DNA from: Hansschlegelia zhihuaiae
Lineage (GTDB): Bacteria; Pseudomonadota; Alphaproteobacteria; Rhizobiales; Methylopilaceae
Length of the DNA: 64,000 nucleotides
Reading direction: 5' to 3'
NCBI RefSeq assembly: GCF_004103825.1
Contig: NZ_RYFI01000003.1
Location: forward strand, 184,499-248,498
Shown: in pieces, positions 49,139 to 60,498 of the stretch
How positions within the stretch are numbered: the first letter of the stretch is position 1
How the letters are laid out: each line of letters begins with the position of its first letter
Translations under genes and position numbers: made by a program
The notes under the pieces: generated by a model
Databases searched by the model: none
What the model was told of the DNA's origin: nothing
Seen by the model: the letters and a program-made list of their open reading frames with translations, nothing else

Positions 49139-51391
49139 TCAAGCGGCGGGCGCCGCGTCGGCGGGAACGACGGTCTGGGCGGAGGGGCTGCGGGCCTGGA
49201 ACCAGAGGCGGACCGTGGCCCCCCGGCCGCCGGTCGCGACGGCGGGCGAGTCCAGGAGCTCAACGCCGCCGCCATGCTCTTCCATGATCTTGCCGACGAT
49301 CGCGAGGCCGAGCCCCGTGCCCTTTTCGCGGGTGGTCATATAGGGCTCCAGAAGCCGTTGGCGGTTCTCGACCGGCAGGCCGGCGCCATTGTCCGTCACC
49401 TCGATCACCGCGATGTCGCCCTCGCGCCGGACGGAGACGTCAATCCGCCCGCCTCCATTGGCGTTTTCCGGTGCGGCGTGAACGGCCTCTGTGGCGTTTT
49501 TGACGATGTTTGTGACCGCCTGCGAGATCAGGCGCCGGTCGAACTTGGCAGGGACGATCGAGTCTACGCCGGTCGCCTCGATGCGGATGTCCGGATAGCC
49601 GACCCGCATCATGAAGACGCCCTGCTTGACCACCGAGGCGAGATCCTCCTCCTCGATGGTCGGCTTCGGCATACGGGCGAAGGACGAGAACTCGTCGACC
49701 ATCCGCTTGATGTCGTCGACCTGGCGGATGATCGTGTCGGTGCACTGGTCGAAGATCTCGCGCTCCTCGACGATGACCTTGCCGTATTTGCGGCGGATGC
49801 GCTCTGCGGACAGCTGGATCGGGGTCAGTGGGTTCTTGATCTCATGCGCGATGCGGCGGGCGACGTCCGCCCAGGCGGAGGTGCGCTGGGCGCTCACGAG
49901 CTCCGTGATGTCGTCGAGCGTCACGACGTAACCGTGCTCGTCCGCCGCCGAGGTCTCGGTCGTGAAGCGGACGTTGAGGTTGCGCTCGCGCGCGGCCCTC
50001 AGGATGGTGATCTGGCCCTGCACCAGCCGCTGCGAACGGCCGAGGGCGGCGTCGATGAGGGGCGCGAATTCGGGCGCGGCGTCGCGGAGCGGCTTGCCGA
50101 GCAGGGTCTGCTCCGGCTCGCCGATCAGGCGCTCGGCGGAACGGTTCATCAGCGTCACGCGCCCCGAATGGTCGATGCCGATGACGCCGGCCGAGACGCC
50201 GGCCAGCATCGCCTCGGTGAAGCGGCGGCGGCTGTCCATTTGCTCGGCCGCCTCCACCAGCTTGTTGCGCTGGGTGCGAAGCTCGGCCGTCATCTTATTG
50301 AAGGTCTCGCCGAGCGCCCCGAGGTCGCCGTCGGCCTTCTTGCCGAGCGGGACCTGGACATAGAGGTCGCCCTGGCTGACCTGATCGGCCGCGGTGATGA
50401 GCCGGCGGATCGGCGAGACGAGCCGGTTGGCGAAGGCGAGGCCGAGCCAGATCGCGGCGAGCAGCAGCGACAGCGACAGCAGCACGTAGAGCAGCGCGAA
50501 GGTCGCCTGGATGCGCGGCCGGCGCAGCGTCAGCGCGTTGTATTCCTCCGACCCTTGCTCGACGAGCCGCATATAGCTGTTCGCCCGCGGGTCGACGGGG
50601 CGCGCCACGAACAGCACCAGATCGTCATAGCCCGAAAGTTTCAGGACCGCGCCGATGGCGTTCTGCTTGCCGGGCGCGAGCAGGATCGGCTCGTCGGTCG
50701 GCGCGCTCTCGATGTCGGGCGCCGGCGGCTTCGGAAAGTCGCGCCCGATCTGGATCTTGGCCCGTTCGACCACGCTCATGTCGCTCGGCCGGACGAGCTG
50801 CGCCTCCGGAAGCCCGCGGATGGTGGCCTGCGCCGTGAAGAACTCGGCGAAGCGCTCGCGATCCCTGTCGAACAGCGGCCTCGCGCGGTTCACGTCGTTC
50901 GCCATGGCGAGGATCTCCCCGCGGATCGAACGCGCATGCTCATTCAAATAAGCCCGCGCCACGACCAACGAGTTGTCGACGATCTCGCGGACGCGCGTTG
51001 AGAAGAAGCTGTCGAATCCCTTGTCGATCGTGATGAGCGCGAAGACGGCGAGCAGCGCGGCGGGCGCGACGGCCACGATCGAGAACAGCGCGACCAGCCG
51101 CCCGTGCAGCTGCGAGCCGGCCTGCGCGCGCCAGCGCGCCATCACGAAGCCGCGGATCTCCCAGACGATGATGACGAGCAGCAGCGCGACGAAGCCGCCA
51201 TTCACGAAGACCGCGATGCGGCTCGTCTCCTCCGTCGGCTCGATGTCTGCACGGCCGGTCAGGATCATGAAGGTGACGAGCGCCGAGATCAGCGCCGCGA
51301 TGACCGCGAGCGGCCCCACGACGCCCGGCCCGCGGCGTTCGCGCGTGTGCGGGAGCTCGGAGGCGGCCGGACTGGCGTTTTCGTCGGACAC
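49139..51391 (-). CDS. ntrY: Nitrogen regulation sensor histidine kinase NtrY
   Basis: A membrane sensor kinase (750 aa). Membrane segments lie in the first 140 residues and again near 310-335, followed by HAMP, PAS (RFTEAMLAGVSAGVIGIDH), dimerisation HisKA with phospho-histidine in [13 protein letters not shown] and HATPase_c (VTDNGAGLP, KGTGLGLAIVGKI). The start GTG TCC GAC GAA is chosen because the upstream stretch is low-complexity. A plus-strand DUF1989 remnant lies between it and ntrC. Confidence 0.94.
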   Translation of the reverse strand: MSDENASPAASELPHTRERRGPGVVGPLAVIAALISALVTFMILTGRADIEPTEETSRIAVFVNGGFVALLLVIIVWEIRGFVMARWRAQAGSQLHGRLVALFSIVAVAPAALLAVFALITIDKGFDSFFSTRVREIVDNSLVVARAYLNEHARSIRGEILAMANDVNRARPLFDRDRERFAEFFTAQATIRGLPEAQLVRPSDMSVVERAKIQIGRDFPKPPAPDIESAPTDEPILLAPGKQNAIGAVLKLSGYDDLVLFVARPVDPRANSYMRLVEQGSEEYNALTLRRPRIQATFALLYVLLSLSLLLAAIWLGLAFANRLVSPIRRLITAADQVSQGDLYVQVPLGKKADGDLGALGETFNKMTAELRTQRNKLVEAAEQMDSRRRFTEAMLAGVSAGVIGIDHSGRVTLMNRSAERLIGEPEQTLLGKPLRDAAPEFAPLIDAALGRSQRLVQGQITILRAARERNLNVRFTTETSAADEHGYVVTLDDITELVSAQRTSAWADVARRIAHEIKNPLTPIQLSAERIRRKYGKVIVEEREIFDQCTDTIIRQVDDIKRMVDEFSSFARMPKPTIEEEDLASVVKQGVFMMRVGYPDIRIEATGVDSIVPAKFDRRLISQAVTNIVKNATEAVHAAPENANGGGRIDVSVRREGDIAVIEVTDNGAGLPVENRQRLLEPYMTTREKGTGLGLAIVGKIMEEHGGGVELLDSPAVATGGRGATVRLWFQARSPSAQTVVPADAAPAA

Positions 51392-51615
51392 GAAGGACCT
51401 GGGCGGGCGGAGAACGCTGGCCGGCTTACTCCCGGCCCCTAGCCGCGACGCTCCCCCGCATGACGAGTCGCGGCTTGCATTCGATGATGCAGCCATACCA
51501 CACTGTTGTCGGAATGCGACAGCTTTGCGGCGGCCGCCGCCATCCGTTCCGGTCCGTCCGGCCGCCGTCCCAGGGGCGGAGCAGGATCGATCGCCGCTTG
51601 AAGGAGACATGCCCG

Positions 51616-52241
51616 ATGACGAGCGCCTTCAAAGAGGTCGAGGACGAAGGCCGGATCGGGGAGCGCCTGACTGTCCCTGCGAAAGGCCGCTGGTCGCGTC
51701 GGCTGGAGCCCGGCCAATCGCTGACGATCGTCGATCTCGAGGGCCGACAGGCCGTCGATTTCCTGTGCTACGCGGCCGGGCAGCCGGCAGACAGGATCAA
51801 CATCCCGAACACAAGCTCAACGGATCGCTCTACGTCACCAAAGGCTGCCGCATCTATTCGGACCTCGCCCGCGTGATGATGACGGTGACCGAGGACAGCT
51901 GCGGTTACCACGACACCCTCGCGGGCTGCTGCAGCTGCGAGATCGACAGGGTCCGCTACGGCGTGGAAAAGACCGAGAGCTGCCGGACCAATTTCATCGC
52001 GGAGCTCGCCGGCTGGGGCATGTCGCCGTCCGAGATCGTCTCCAACATCAATTTCTTCATGAGCGTGGCGTTCGCGGAAGACGGCGCGGTGAAGATCGTC
52101 GAAGGCGTCTCCAAGCCCGGCGACCGCGTCACGCTCCGGGCCGAGATGCCGGTCATCGCGGTGCTATCGAACTGCCCGCAGGAGCACAATCCGGCGGCCG
52201 GCTTCGCCCCGACGCCGATCGAGGTGATCGTCTCAGGCTGA
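51616..52241 (+). pseudogene. Frameshifted DUF1989 (urea carboxylase-associated) gene
   Basis: The first part, from ATG 51616 after AAGGAGA, encodes MTSAFKEVEDEGR through LTIVDLEGRQAVDFLCYAAG to INIPNT. The second part continues in another frame from 51813 (KLNGSLYVTKGCRIYSD) through EDSCGYHDTLAGCCSCE, NINFFMSVAFAED and AVLSNCPQEHNPA to the stop at 52239. Related proteins read ...NTIKLNGS..., so 1 or 4 nt appear lost at 51811-51813. DUF1989 proteins occur with urea/allophanate enzymes. It is opposite in strand to the flanking ntr genes. A sequencing error is possible. Confidence 0.75.
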
Positions 52242-52250
52242 GCCGGACGC

Positions 52251-53690
<1,440 letters not shown>

Positions 53691-53705
53691 GTCCTGCTCA
53701 GCTCC

Positions 53706-54824
53706 TCAAGACGCGGCCGTCGCCGCTACATACATCGGCATCAGCACGCGGAAGACGGTCCGGCGGGGCTGCGATTCGCATTCGACGATGCCGCCGTGGT
53801 TGCCGATGATCTTCGCGACCAGCGCGAGGCCGAGCCCCGAGCCGGTCGGCTTGGTGGTGACGAAGGGGTCGAACAGATGCGGCACGAGGTCCTCGGGCAC
53901 GCCCGGGCCGTTGTCGCGCACGGTGAACTGGAGCGGCAGGCTGACGCGGGTCGAAGACCCCGGAACGCTCAGTCTCACGCCCGGCCGGAAGGCGGTCGAC
54001 AGATGGATCTCGCCATCCTCCTGATCGCCGACCGCCTCGGCCGCGTTCTTCACGAGGTTCAGGAACACCTGGATCAACTGGTCGCGATTGGCGAAGACCG
54101 GCGGCAGCGAGGGGTCGTACTCCTCGACGATCCTGACGTTCCGGCCGAAGCCGGTGAGCGCCAGCCGCTTCACGTGTTCGAGCACGGCGTGGATGTTCAC
54201 GGCCTCGCGCTCGAGAGGCCGCTCGTCAGAGAACACCTCCATCCGGTCGACCAGTTTCACGATTCGGTCGGCCTCGTCGCAGATCAGGCGTGTGAGCGCG
54301 CGGTCCTCATCGCTCGCGGACTGCTCGAGCAGCTGCGCCGCGCCGCGGATGCCGGAGAGCGGGTTCTTGATCTCATGCGCCAGCATGGCGGCGAGCGCGG
54401 TGACCGAGCGCGCCGCGCCGCGATGGGTGAGCTGGCGGTCCATCTTGTCCGCGATGGTGCGCTCCTGGAGCACGACCACGAGAATGCCCGGCCGCTCGGA
54501 CAGCGGCGCGACGTGGATGTCCACGATCCGCTCGCCGCCGTTCTTGGGCGTCCCGAGATCGACCCGGTATTCGTTGACGGGCGCGTTGCGTTCGCGGGCC
54601 TGCTCGAGCAGCGCGACAAGCGGCGAGCCGAACGGCACGAATTCGCGGATATCGTGCCGACGCAGCACGTTGGCGCTCGCTTCAAAGAACGCCTCGGCCG
54701 AGACGTTGACGTCGACGATGCGGCCATCCTCGGCGACGCAGATCACCGGATGCGGCAGGGCGTTCAGCACCGCCTCGGGGGCACCCGCCCCGGTGCGCGG
54801 CCGGCTTTCCGTCACGAGGCTCAC
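53706..54824 (-). CDS. ntrB: Nitrogen regulation sensor kinase NtrB
   Basis: A soluble PII-controlled kinase/phosphatase (372 aa). A PAS domain ([20 protein letters not shown]) precedes the histidine kinase domain with His150 in [11 protein letters not shown] and the HATPase motifs [11 protein letters not shown] and [12 protein letters not shown] chose the GTG that overlaps the dusB stop (GTGA) because GGAGGG sits 7 nt upstream. The ATG 15 nt further upstream is part of that SD region. Confidence 0.95.
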   Translation of the reverse strand: MSLVTESRPRTGAGAPEAVLNALPHPVICVAEDGRIVDVNVSAEAFFEASANVLRRHDIREFVPFGSPLVALLEQARERNAPVNEYRVDLGTPKNGGERIVDIHVAPLSERPGILVVVLQERTIADKMDRQLTHRGAARSVTALAAMLAHEIKNPLSGIRGAAQLLEQSASDEDRALTRLICDEADRIVKLVDRMEVFSDERPLEREAVNIHAVLEHVKRLALTGFGRNVRIVEEYDPSLPPVFANRDQLIQVFLNLVKNAAEAVGDQEDGEIHLSTAFRPGVRLSVPGSSTRVSLPLQFTVRDNGPGVPEDLVPHLFDPFVTTKPTGSGLGLALVAKIIGNHGGIVECESQPRRTVFRVLMPMYVAATAAS

Positions 54825-55855
54825 GCGGCCGCCCTCCATTCGAGCTCGGACAGGGCGCGGTCGAAAGCCGCGAGCGCCGTCTCCGCGGTCGGGGCCGTCA
54901 TCGCCGCGCCCTTGGCGTCCGCCAGGACCGGGCGCCCGGCTGTCGCGGCCGCTGCGTCGAGATACCAGCCGAGATGTTTTCGGGCGTGCCGCACGCCGAC
55001 GTCCCGGCCGTAGAGGCCGAGCAGTCCATCATAATGCTCGTGGGCCAGCGCGCGCTGCGCCTCGATCGAAGGCTCCGCCGGAGCGACGCCGGTCGCAAGA
55101 AAGCGCGCGACGGCGCCCGGGAACCACGCCTTCCCCTGCGCGCCGCGCCCGACCATCACGCCGTCCGCGCCCGAGGCCGCGAGCATCGCGGTCGCGGCGC
55201 CGGGCGAGACCAGGTCGCCATTCGCGATCACCGGGATCGAGACCCGCGCCTTGACGGCGGCGATCGCGTCCCAGTCCGCCCGCCCCTCGTAGAATTGCGC
55301 GCGCGTGCGGCCATGCACCGTCACCATCCTCGCGCCGACGCCTTCCGCTCGCGCCGCGAGCTCGGGGGCGACGATGGACCGCTCGTCCCAGCCGAGTCGC
55401 ATCTTCACTGTCACCGGAGCCTCGACCGCCTCTACGGTCGCCTCGATCAGCCGGACCGCGAGGTCGAGCTCCTTCAGCAGCGCCGAGCCGCCATGGCCGC
55501 CCACCACCTTCTTGGCCGGGCAGCCCATATTGATGTCGACGACCGCAGCGCCCGCCCCGACCGCGACGCGGGCGGCCTCGGCCATCCAGGCCGGATCGCG
55601 GCCGGCGAGCTGGACGATATGGGTCTCGAGTCCGACGCCTTCGGCGCGCAGGCGCGCTTCATCGTCGGCCGTCGCGAGCTCGCGCGACGCCACCATTTCC
55701 GAGACGACCAGCCCAGCGCCGAGGCGCGCGGCGAGTCGTCGAAAGGCGAGGTCCGTCACGCCCGACATCGGCGCGAGGAGGACAGCGTTGGGTGGCGCGA
55801 CGCCTCCGATCACGAGAGGACGCGCAGCCGCGCTTGGGGATGAAGCTTTGCTCAT
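54821..55855 (-). CDS. dusB: tRNA-dihydrouridine synthase (NifR3/DusB family)
   Basis: A flavoprotein that reduces uridines in tRNA (344 aa). [17 protein letters not shown] opens the TIM barrel, the catalytic cysteine is in [19 protein letters not shown], and [21 protein letters not shown] and [11 protein letters not shown] follow. The nifR3-ntrB-ntrC order is the classical alphaproteobacterial arrangement. Its last codons overlap ntrB. It is divergent from ispDF. Confidence 0.95.
   Translation of the reverse strand: MSKASSPSAAARPLVIGGVAPPNAVLLAPMSGVTDLAFRRLAARLGAGLVVSEMVASRELATADDEARLRAEGVGLETHIVQLAGRDPAWMAEAARVAVGAGAAVVDINMGCPAKKVVGGHGGSALLKELDLAVRLIEATVEAVEAPVTVKMRLGWDERSIVAPELAARAEGVGARMVTVHGRTRAQFYEGRADWDAIAAVKARVSIPVIANGDLVSPGAATAMLAASGADGVMVGRGAQGKAWFPGAVARFLATGVAPAEPSIEAQRALAHEHYDGLLGLYGRDVGVRHARKHLGWYLDAAAATAGRPVLADAKGAAMTAPTAETALAAFDRALSELEWRAAA
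54832..54837 (-). promoter_or_regulatory. Shine-Dalgarno sequence deciding the GTG start of ntrB
   Basis: GGAGGG lies 7 nt before GTG 54824-54822 on the minus strand. The alternative ATG at 54839 precedes it and directly abuts the SD, so initiation at GTG is favoured, coupled to the end of dusB. Confidence 0.65.
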
Positions 55856-55991
55856 AAATTAGTCGACGCCATCATTGCACACATATTAGCCATTTCGTTC
55901 CGCCGCACAATAAGGCAATCGGGGGCTGCGACGGCCTGACAGGGGAGAGGCGCTCCGCTAGAACCGCTGGCGACCATGTGAGCCCCAGCCG

Positions 55992-57227
55992 ATGCCCGCC
56001 GCCGTTTCAGCCGCAAACGACCGACCGTCTCCCGTCGCGGCCTTGATCTGCGCTGCGGGCGCCGGTTCGCGGGCCGGCGGAGCGACACCGAAACAGTTCC
56101 GCGCGATCGGCGATCGGCCTATGCTCGCCGATGCGGTCATGGCCTTCCTGGACCATCCGGGCGTCGATCGCCTCGCGGTGGTGATCGGCGCAGACCAACG
56201 TGAGGCCTATGACGAGGCGATGGCCTCCTTCGCGAGTCATCCAAAGCTTTCCGCGCCGGCTCTTGGGGGCGCGACCCGGCAGGCGTCGGTGCGGGCAGGC
56301 CTTGCGGCGCTGAGCGCGGAGGCGCCCGAGATCGTCCTCGTCCACGACGCGGCTCGGCCCTTCGCGAGCGCGGCGCTGATCTCGCACGCGATCGCTGCCT
56401 GCGCGGAGAGCGGCGCGGCGGTTCCGGCCGCGCCTGTCAACGACACGATCTGCGTGGTCTCGCCGGACGGGTCGCGCGGAGAGACCCTCGACCGCTCGCG
56501 GCTCAGGGCTCTCCAGACGCCCCAGGCGTTCCGGTACGCCGAACTTGCGGCCGCCCATGACAAGGCGGCTCGCGAAGGCCGCGACGATTTCACCGACGAC
56601 GGCGCGCTGTTCGCCTGGGCCGGCGGCCGCGTCGCGCTGTTCGAGGGCGAGGCCCGCAACGTGAAGCTCACCACGCCCGACCAGTTCGACGACGAGATGC
56701 TGCGCCGCGCCGGCGCCGAGTTTCTCTCCCGCGGCGACGTCCGGACCGGGACCGGCTTCGACGTCCACGCCTTCGCGCCCGGCGACCATGTGACGCTCTG
56801 CGGCGTCCGGGTGCCGCACGCGGCGGGCCTCTCCGGCCATTCGGACGCCGACGTGGCGCTGCACGCCCTGACAGACGCCATCCTCGGCGCGCTCGGCGAC
56901 GGCGACATCGGCGCGCATTTCCCGCCCTCCGACCCGCGCTGGAAGGGACAGGACTCGGCGCTGTTCCTCGAGGACGCGGCGCGCCGGGTTCGGGCGGCGG
57001 GCGGCGTCATCGCTCATCTCGACCTCACCATCATCGGCGAGGCCCCGAAGGTCGGGCCGCACCGCGAGGCGATGCGCGCGCGCGTCGCCGAGATTGCGGG
57101 CGTGCCGGCCGGCCGCGTGGGCGTCAAGGCCACCACCACCGAACGCCTCGGCTTCGCCGGCCGCCGCGAGGGCCTCGCCGCGATGGCGTGCGCCACGATC
57201 CGATTGCCGTTCCGGGAGGAATTCTGA
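55992..57227 (+). CDS. ispDF: Bifunctional 2-C-methyl-D-erythritol 4-phosphate cytidylyltransferase / MECDP synthase
   Basis: Two consecutive steps of the MEP isoprenoid pathway in one protein (411 aa). The IspD half (about residues 1-235) has ALICAAGAGSRAGG, PKQFRAI and LVHDAARPF. The IspF half (about 245-411) has GTGFDVHAFAPGD, SGHSDADVALHALTDAILGA and VKATTTERLGFAGR. The fusion is typical of alphaproteobacteria. The start was taken at MPAAVSAANDR. It is followed 2 bp later by a CinA-type gene. Confidence 0.96.
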   Translation: MPAAVSAANDRPSPVAALICAAGAGSRAGGATPKQFRAIGDRPMLADAVMAFLDHPGVDRLAVVIGADQREAYDEAMASFASHPKLSAPALGGATRQASVRAGLAALSAEAPEIVLVHDAARPFASAALISHAIAACAESGAAVPAAPVNDTICVVSPDGSRGETLDRSRLRALQTPQAFRYAELAAAHDKAAREGRDDFTDDGALFAWAGGRVALFEGEARNVKLTTPDQFDDEMLRRAGAEFLSRGDVRTGTGFDVHAFAPGDHVTLCGVRVPHAAGLSGHSDADVALHALTDAILGALGDGDIGAHFPPSDPRWKGQDSALFLEDAARRVRAAGGVIAHLDLTIIGEAPKVGPHREAMRARVAEIAGVPAGRVGVKATTTERLGFAGRREGLAAMACATIRLPFREEF

Positions 57228-57229
57228 CG

Positions 57230-57730
57230 ATGGCGAAGATCCATGACCTCGCCGAGGAGGTCTTGCGGCTCGCAGTGGGCGCCGGGCTCACGATCGTCAC
57301 CGCCGAATCCTGCACCGGCGGGCTGGTGGCGGCCGCGATCACGGAGATCGCCGGCTCGTCCCGCGCCATGGACCGTGGCTTCGTGACCTACTCGAATCTG
57401 GCCAAGGCGACCGTGCTCGGCGTGCCTGCGGAACTGATCCAGGCCCATGGCGCCGTCAGCGAGGATGTCGCGCGGGCGATGGTCGAGGGCGCGCTCAGGG
57501 TCTCGGGCGCGACGCTCGGCGTGGCGGTGACGGGGGTCGCGGGCCCGGAGTCGTCCGAGCAAAAGCCCGTCGGGCTTGTCCATTTCGCGGCCAAGCGCAA
57601 AGGCCGCCCGACCATTCTCCGCGAGAAGCGCTTCGGCGAGTCGCTGTCGCGCGCAGAGGTGCGAACGAAGTCCGTGAAGGTCGCGCTCGAGATGCTGGCT
57701 GAAGCGGCGGGGAAGACCAGCGCGGCCTGA
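57230..57730 (+). CDS. pncC: Nicotinamide-nucleotide amidohydrolase (CinA C-terminal family)
   Basis: A 166-residue CinA C-terminal domain protein that deamidates nicotinamide mononucleotide. TAESCTGGLVAAAITEI at residues 24-40, FVTYSNLAKATVLGV and VTGVAGPES are conserved. It lacks the N-terminal molybdopterin-like domain of full CinA. The ATG lies 2 bp after ispDF. Its TGA abuts the nusB stop on the other strand (TGATCA), leaving no intergenic DNA. Confidence 0.88.
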   Translation: MAKIHDLAEEVLRLAVGAGLTIVTAESCTGGLVAAAITEIAGSSRAMDRGFVTYSNLAKATVLGVPAELIQAHGAVSEDVARAMVEGALRVSGATLGVAVTGVAGPESSEQKPVGLVHFAAKRKGRPTILREKRFGESLSRAEVRTKSVKVALEMLAEAAGKTSAA

Positions 57731-58195
57731 TCAGGCGCGCTTCACGAATTCGTCCGCCCTCGCCTCGCGGGCGATGGCGTCGAGGACGGCGTTGACCATG
57801 CCGGCCTCCTCGCGGTCGAAGAACGCGTGGGCGATGTCAACATATTCGGTGATCACCACGCGCGCCGGCACGTCGCGGCGCTTGCCGAGCTCGAAGGCGC
57901 CGGCGCGGAAGATCGCGCGCATGATCGCCTCGACGCGCTTCAGCGGCCAGCCGCCCTCGAGCGTGCGGTCGATCAGCGGGTCGAGGGTCCGCTGCTGCTT
58001 CAGCACCCCGCCCACGAGGTCGCGGAAGAAGGCGGCGTCGGCCGGCTTGTACTCGTCGCCATCGACCGTCTTGCCGAGCCAGTGCGACTCGAACTGCGCC
58101 AGCGTGTCGGGCAGCGGCGCGCCGGCCACGTCCATCTGGTAGAGCGCCTGGACCGCCGCGAGGCGCGCGGCGGAGCGGGTCTCGCCCTTCGCCAT
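57731..58195 (-). CDS. nusB: Transcription antitermination factor NusB
   Basis: An all-helical RNA-binding protein (154 aa) of the rRNA antitermination complex. RLAAVQALYQMDVAG, FFRDLVGGVLKQQ, LDPLIDRTLEGGWPLKRVE and VINEY-like VVITEYVDIAHAFF match the family. It is the last gene of the nrdR-ribD-ribE-ribH-nusB operon and meets pncC stop to stop. Confidence 0.95.
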   Translation of the reverse strand: MAKGETRSAARLAAVQALYQMDVAGAPLPDTLAQFESHWLGKTVDGDEYKPADAAFFRDLVGGVLKQQRTLDPLIDRTLEGGWPLKRVEAIMRAIFRAGAFELGKRRDVPARVVITEYVDIAHAFFDREEAGMVNAVLDAIAREARADEFVKRA

Positions 58196-58199
58196 CGCC

Positions 58200-58682
58200 T
58201 CAGCCCTCCGCGCGGCGCTTCAGCCGCAGAAGCGTCAGCGCAGCCTCCGCCGCGCCGCCGCCCTTGTCCATCTCGGCGACCCGCGCGCGTGCGAAGGCCT
58301 GGGCCTCGTTCTCGACCGTCAGCACGCCGTTGCCGAGCGGCAGGCGGAGCGCGACCGAGAGATCCATCAGGCCGCGGGCGCTCTGTTCCGAGACGATCTC
58401 GTAATGGGTGGTTTCTCCGCGGATGACACACCCCAGGGCCACCGCCGCATCATAGGGAGCGCCCTTTGCCGCCGCGCCCTCGACAAGCAGCGCGATCGCG
58501 GTCGGAAGTTCAAGAGCGCCCGGAACCGTCACCACGTCATAGGTCGCGCCCGCAGCGTCGAGAAGAGCGACCGCGCCTGACAGAAGCTCGTCGGCGATCG
58601 GGTCGTAGAAGCGCGCCTCGACCACCAGAACATGCGCCCGCGTCGGCTCGACGGCGCCGCGGGGGCGCTGCTGCTCAGCCAT
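58200..58682 (-). CDS. ribH: 6,7-dimethyl-8-ribityllumazine synthase
   Basis: The penultimate step of riboflavin synthesis (160 aa). [53 protein letters not shown] and [20 protein letters not shown] are conserved. It lies 4 bp upstream of nusB and 29 bp downstream of ribE, too little space for an FMN riboswitch. Confidence 0.97.
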   Translation of the reverse strand: MAEQQRPRGAVEPTRAHVLVVEARFYDPIADELLSGAVALLDAAGATYDVVTVPGALELPTAIALLVEGAAAKGAPYDAAVALGCVIRGETTHYEIVSEQSARGLMDLSVALRLPLGNGVLTVENEAQAFARARVAEMDKGGGAAEAALTLLRLKRRAEG

Positions 58683-58711
58683 GAACAGAAACCTCGGATA
58701 TCAGGGCGGGG

Positions 58712-59326
58712 TCAGTAGCCTGCCGGGCGAGCCTCGGCAAGCCGCGCGGCGTAACGCGCCATCATGTCGACTTCGAGGTTGACGCGGTCGCCGACTTGAC
58801 GGTCGCCCCACGCCGTCTCGGCGAGGGTATGGGGGATCAGGTGAACGGAGAAGCGCAGGCCTTCGACGGTGTTGACGGTGAGCGACGTGCCGTCGAGCGC
58901 GACCGACCCCTTCGGGGCGATGAATTTCGCGAGCGCGGCCGGGGCGTCGAACGTGAAGCGGACGGTTTCGGGCCCGTCCTCGCGGCCCACGATTTCGGCC
59001 AGACCGTCGACATGGCCGAGCACCAGATGGCCGCCCAGCTCGTCGCCGATCTTCAGCGCGCGCTCGAGATTGATCCGCCGGCCTGGCCGCCATGTTCCGG
59101 CCGTCGTCAGGGCGATGGTCTCCGGACCGGCGTCGATCGAGAACGCGGCGCCGTCCTCGAGGCGCTCGACGGCGGTCACCGTCAGGCACACGCCGTCATG
59201 GGCGATCGAGGCGCCGAGCGCGATCGTGGCCGGATCGTAGGCCGAGCCGACCCGGAAGCGGACGATCTCGCCCTCGTCCGTCCGCTCGAGAATCTCGCCG
59301 ATGTCGCTGATGATGCCGGTGAACAT
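58712..59326 (-). CDS. ribE: Riboflavin synthase (alpha chain)
   Basis: The final step, converting two lumazines to riboflavin (204 aa). It starts with the invariant MFTGIISDIGEI and holds two lumazine-binding repeats, the first with ASIAHDGVCLTV and the second with KGSVALDGTSLTVN. The upstream open frame is ribD out of frame. It begins 5 bp after ribD. Confidence 0.96.
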   Translation of the reverse strand: MFTGIISDIGEILERTDEGEIVRFRVGSAYDPATIALGASIAHDGVCLTVTAVERLEDGAAFSIDAGPETIALTTAGTWRPGRRINLERALKIGDELGGHLVLGHVDGLAEIVGREDGPETVRFTFDAPAALAKFIAPKGSVALDGTSLTVNTVEGLRFSVHLIPHTLAETAWGDRQVGDRVNLEVDMMARYAARLAEARPAGY

Positions 59327-59331
59327 GGACT

Positions 59332-60498
59332 TCAGGCGCGCTCGTAGACCGTCCATTCGTCGTCGCCGACGCGGAAGCGCGAGACCTCGGCGAAGCCGAG
59401 GGTCGCCGTCAAGTCCGCGAGCGCATGGCTGGCGAGCGCAGCGGGCGCCCCTGCCCCGATCGCGGCGGGGCCGCGCAAGATCACGGCCTCGTCCACGAGA
59501 CCGGGCGACAGCAGCGCCGAGGCGACGGTCGGTCCCCCTTCGACCATCAGCCGGGCGACGCCGCGGTCCACGAGCAGGCCCAGGGCGGCCATGAGATCGA
59601 GCCGCCCGTCCGGACCTCGCTCGACTCGCATGACCTCGGCCCCGGCGGCCCGCAGCGCCCGTTCCGCCTCGACGGGCGCGTCGGCCGAAGCGACGATCCA
59701 TGTCGGCGTGCCTGCCGCGCCTATGACGAGCCGGCTCGCCGGCGGCGTCCGCAGCCCGCCATCGAGTACGATCCGGGTCGGCGAGCGATCGGCCATGCCG
59801 GGCAGCCGGCAGGTGAGCTCGGGGTCATCTGCGAGCACGGTCCCGACGCCGACCAGGATGGCGTCTGACTCGGCGCGCATGAGGTGGACGCGCGCGCGGG
59901 AGGCCTCGCAGGTGATCGCCACGGGCCGCCCGCCCGGGAGCGCGACCTTGCCGTCGGCCGACACGGCGAGCTTGAGCGTGACGAAGGGGCGGCCCAGCGC
60001 GACGCGCGCCGCGTGGCCCGCGATCAGCCGCGTCGCCTCCTCGCGCATCACGCCGGCCTCGACGTCGATCCCGGCGGCGCGAAGCCGTGCGAAGCCGCGG
60101 CCGTCCACGCGGGGGTCCGGGTCGCCGGTCGCGGCGACGACGCGCGCGACGCCCGCCGCGACGATGGCGTCCACGCAGGGCGGCGTGCGCCCATAATGGC
60201 TGCAGGGCTCGAGCGTGACATAGAGCGTCGCGCCCCTCGCGGCCGCACCGGCGGCGGCGAGCGCGATCGGCTCGGCGTGCGGACGGCCGCCGGGCTGCGT
60301 CCAGCCGCGCCCCACGATCGTCCCATCGCGCGCCACGACCACGGCGCCGACGGACGGGTTCGGCGCGGTGCGCCCGAGTCCGCGGCGGGCGAGCGAGAGC
60401 GCGACCTTCATCCACCGGCGGTCGATCTTCGTCCGGTCGGCGGCGGAAAAATCCTCGGCGGGCGGGAAACCGCAGCGCGCCGCCGCCGGGTCGATCAC
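59332..60498 (-). CDS. ribD: Bifunctional diaminohydroxyphosphoribosylaminopyrimidine deaminase / reductase
   Basis: Two middle steps of riboflavin synthesis (388 aa). The deaminase zinc motifs [11 protein letters not shown] and [13 protein letters not shown] lie in the N-terminal half, the reductase in the C-terminal half ([37 protein letters not shown]). The start is GTG overlapping the nrdR stop (GTGA); an ATG 29 codons in ([11 protein letters not shown]) is an alternative that removes non-conserved residues. Confidence 0.95.
   Translation of the reverse strand: MIDPAAARCGFPPAEDFSAADRTKIDRRWMKVALSLARRGLGRTAPNPSVGAVVVARDGTIVGRGWTQPGGRPHAEPIALAAAGAAARGATLYVTLEPCSHYGRTPPCVDAIVAAGVARVVAATGDPDPRVDGRGFARLRAAGIDVEAGVMREEATRLIAGHAARVALGRPFVTLKLAVSADGKVALPGGRPVAITCEASRARVHLMRAESDAILVGVGTVLADDPELTCRLPGMADRSPTRIVLDGGLRTPPASRLVIGAAGTPTWIVASADAPVEAERALRAAGAEVMRVERGPDGRLDLMAALGLLVDRGVARLMVEGGPTVASALLSPGLVDEAVILRGPAAIGAGAPAALASHALADLTATLGFAEVSRFRVGDDEWTVYERA

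Noticed and set aside
48551-51001. Plus-strand open frame of about 800 codons over ntrX and ntrY
   Set aside because: Shadow of the two conserved minus-strand genes; composition (Arg/Asp/Leu-rich) matches antisense reading of GC-rich code.
58683-58711. FMN riboswitch between ribE and ribH
   Set aside because: Only 29 bp are available, much too short for the RFN element.
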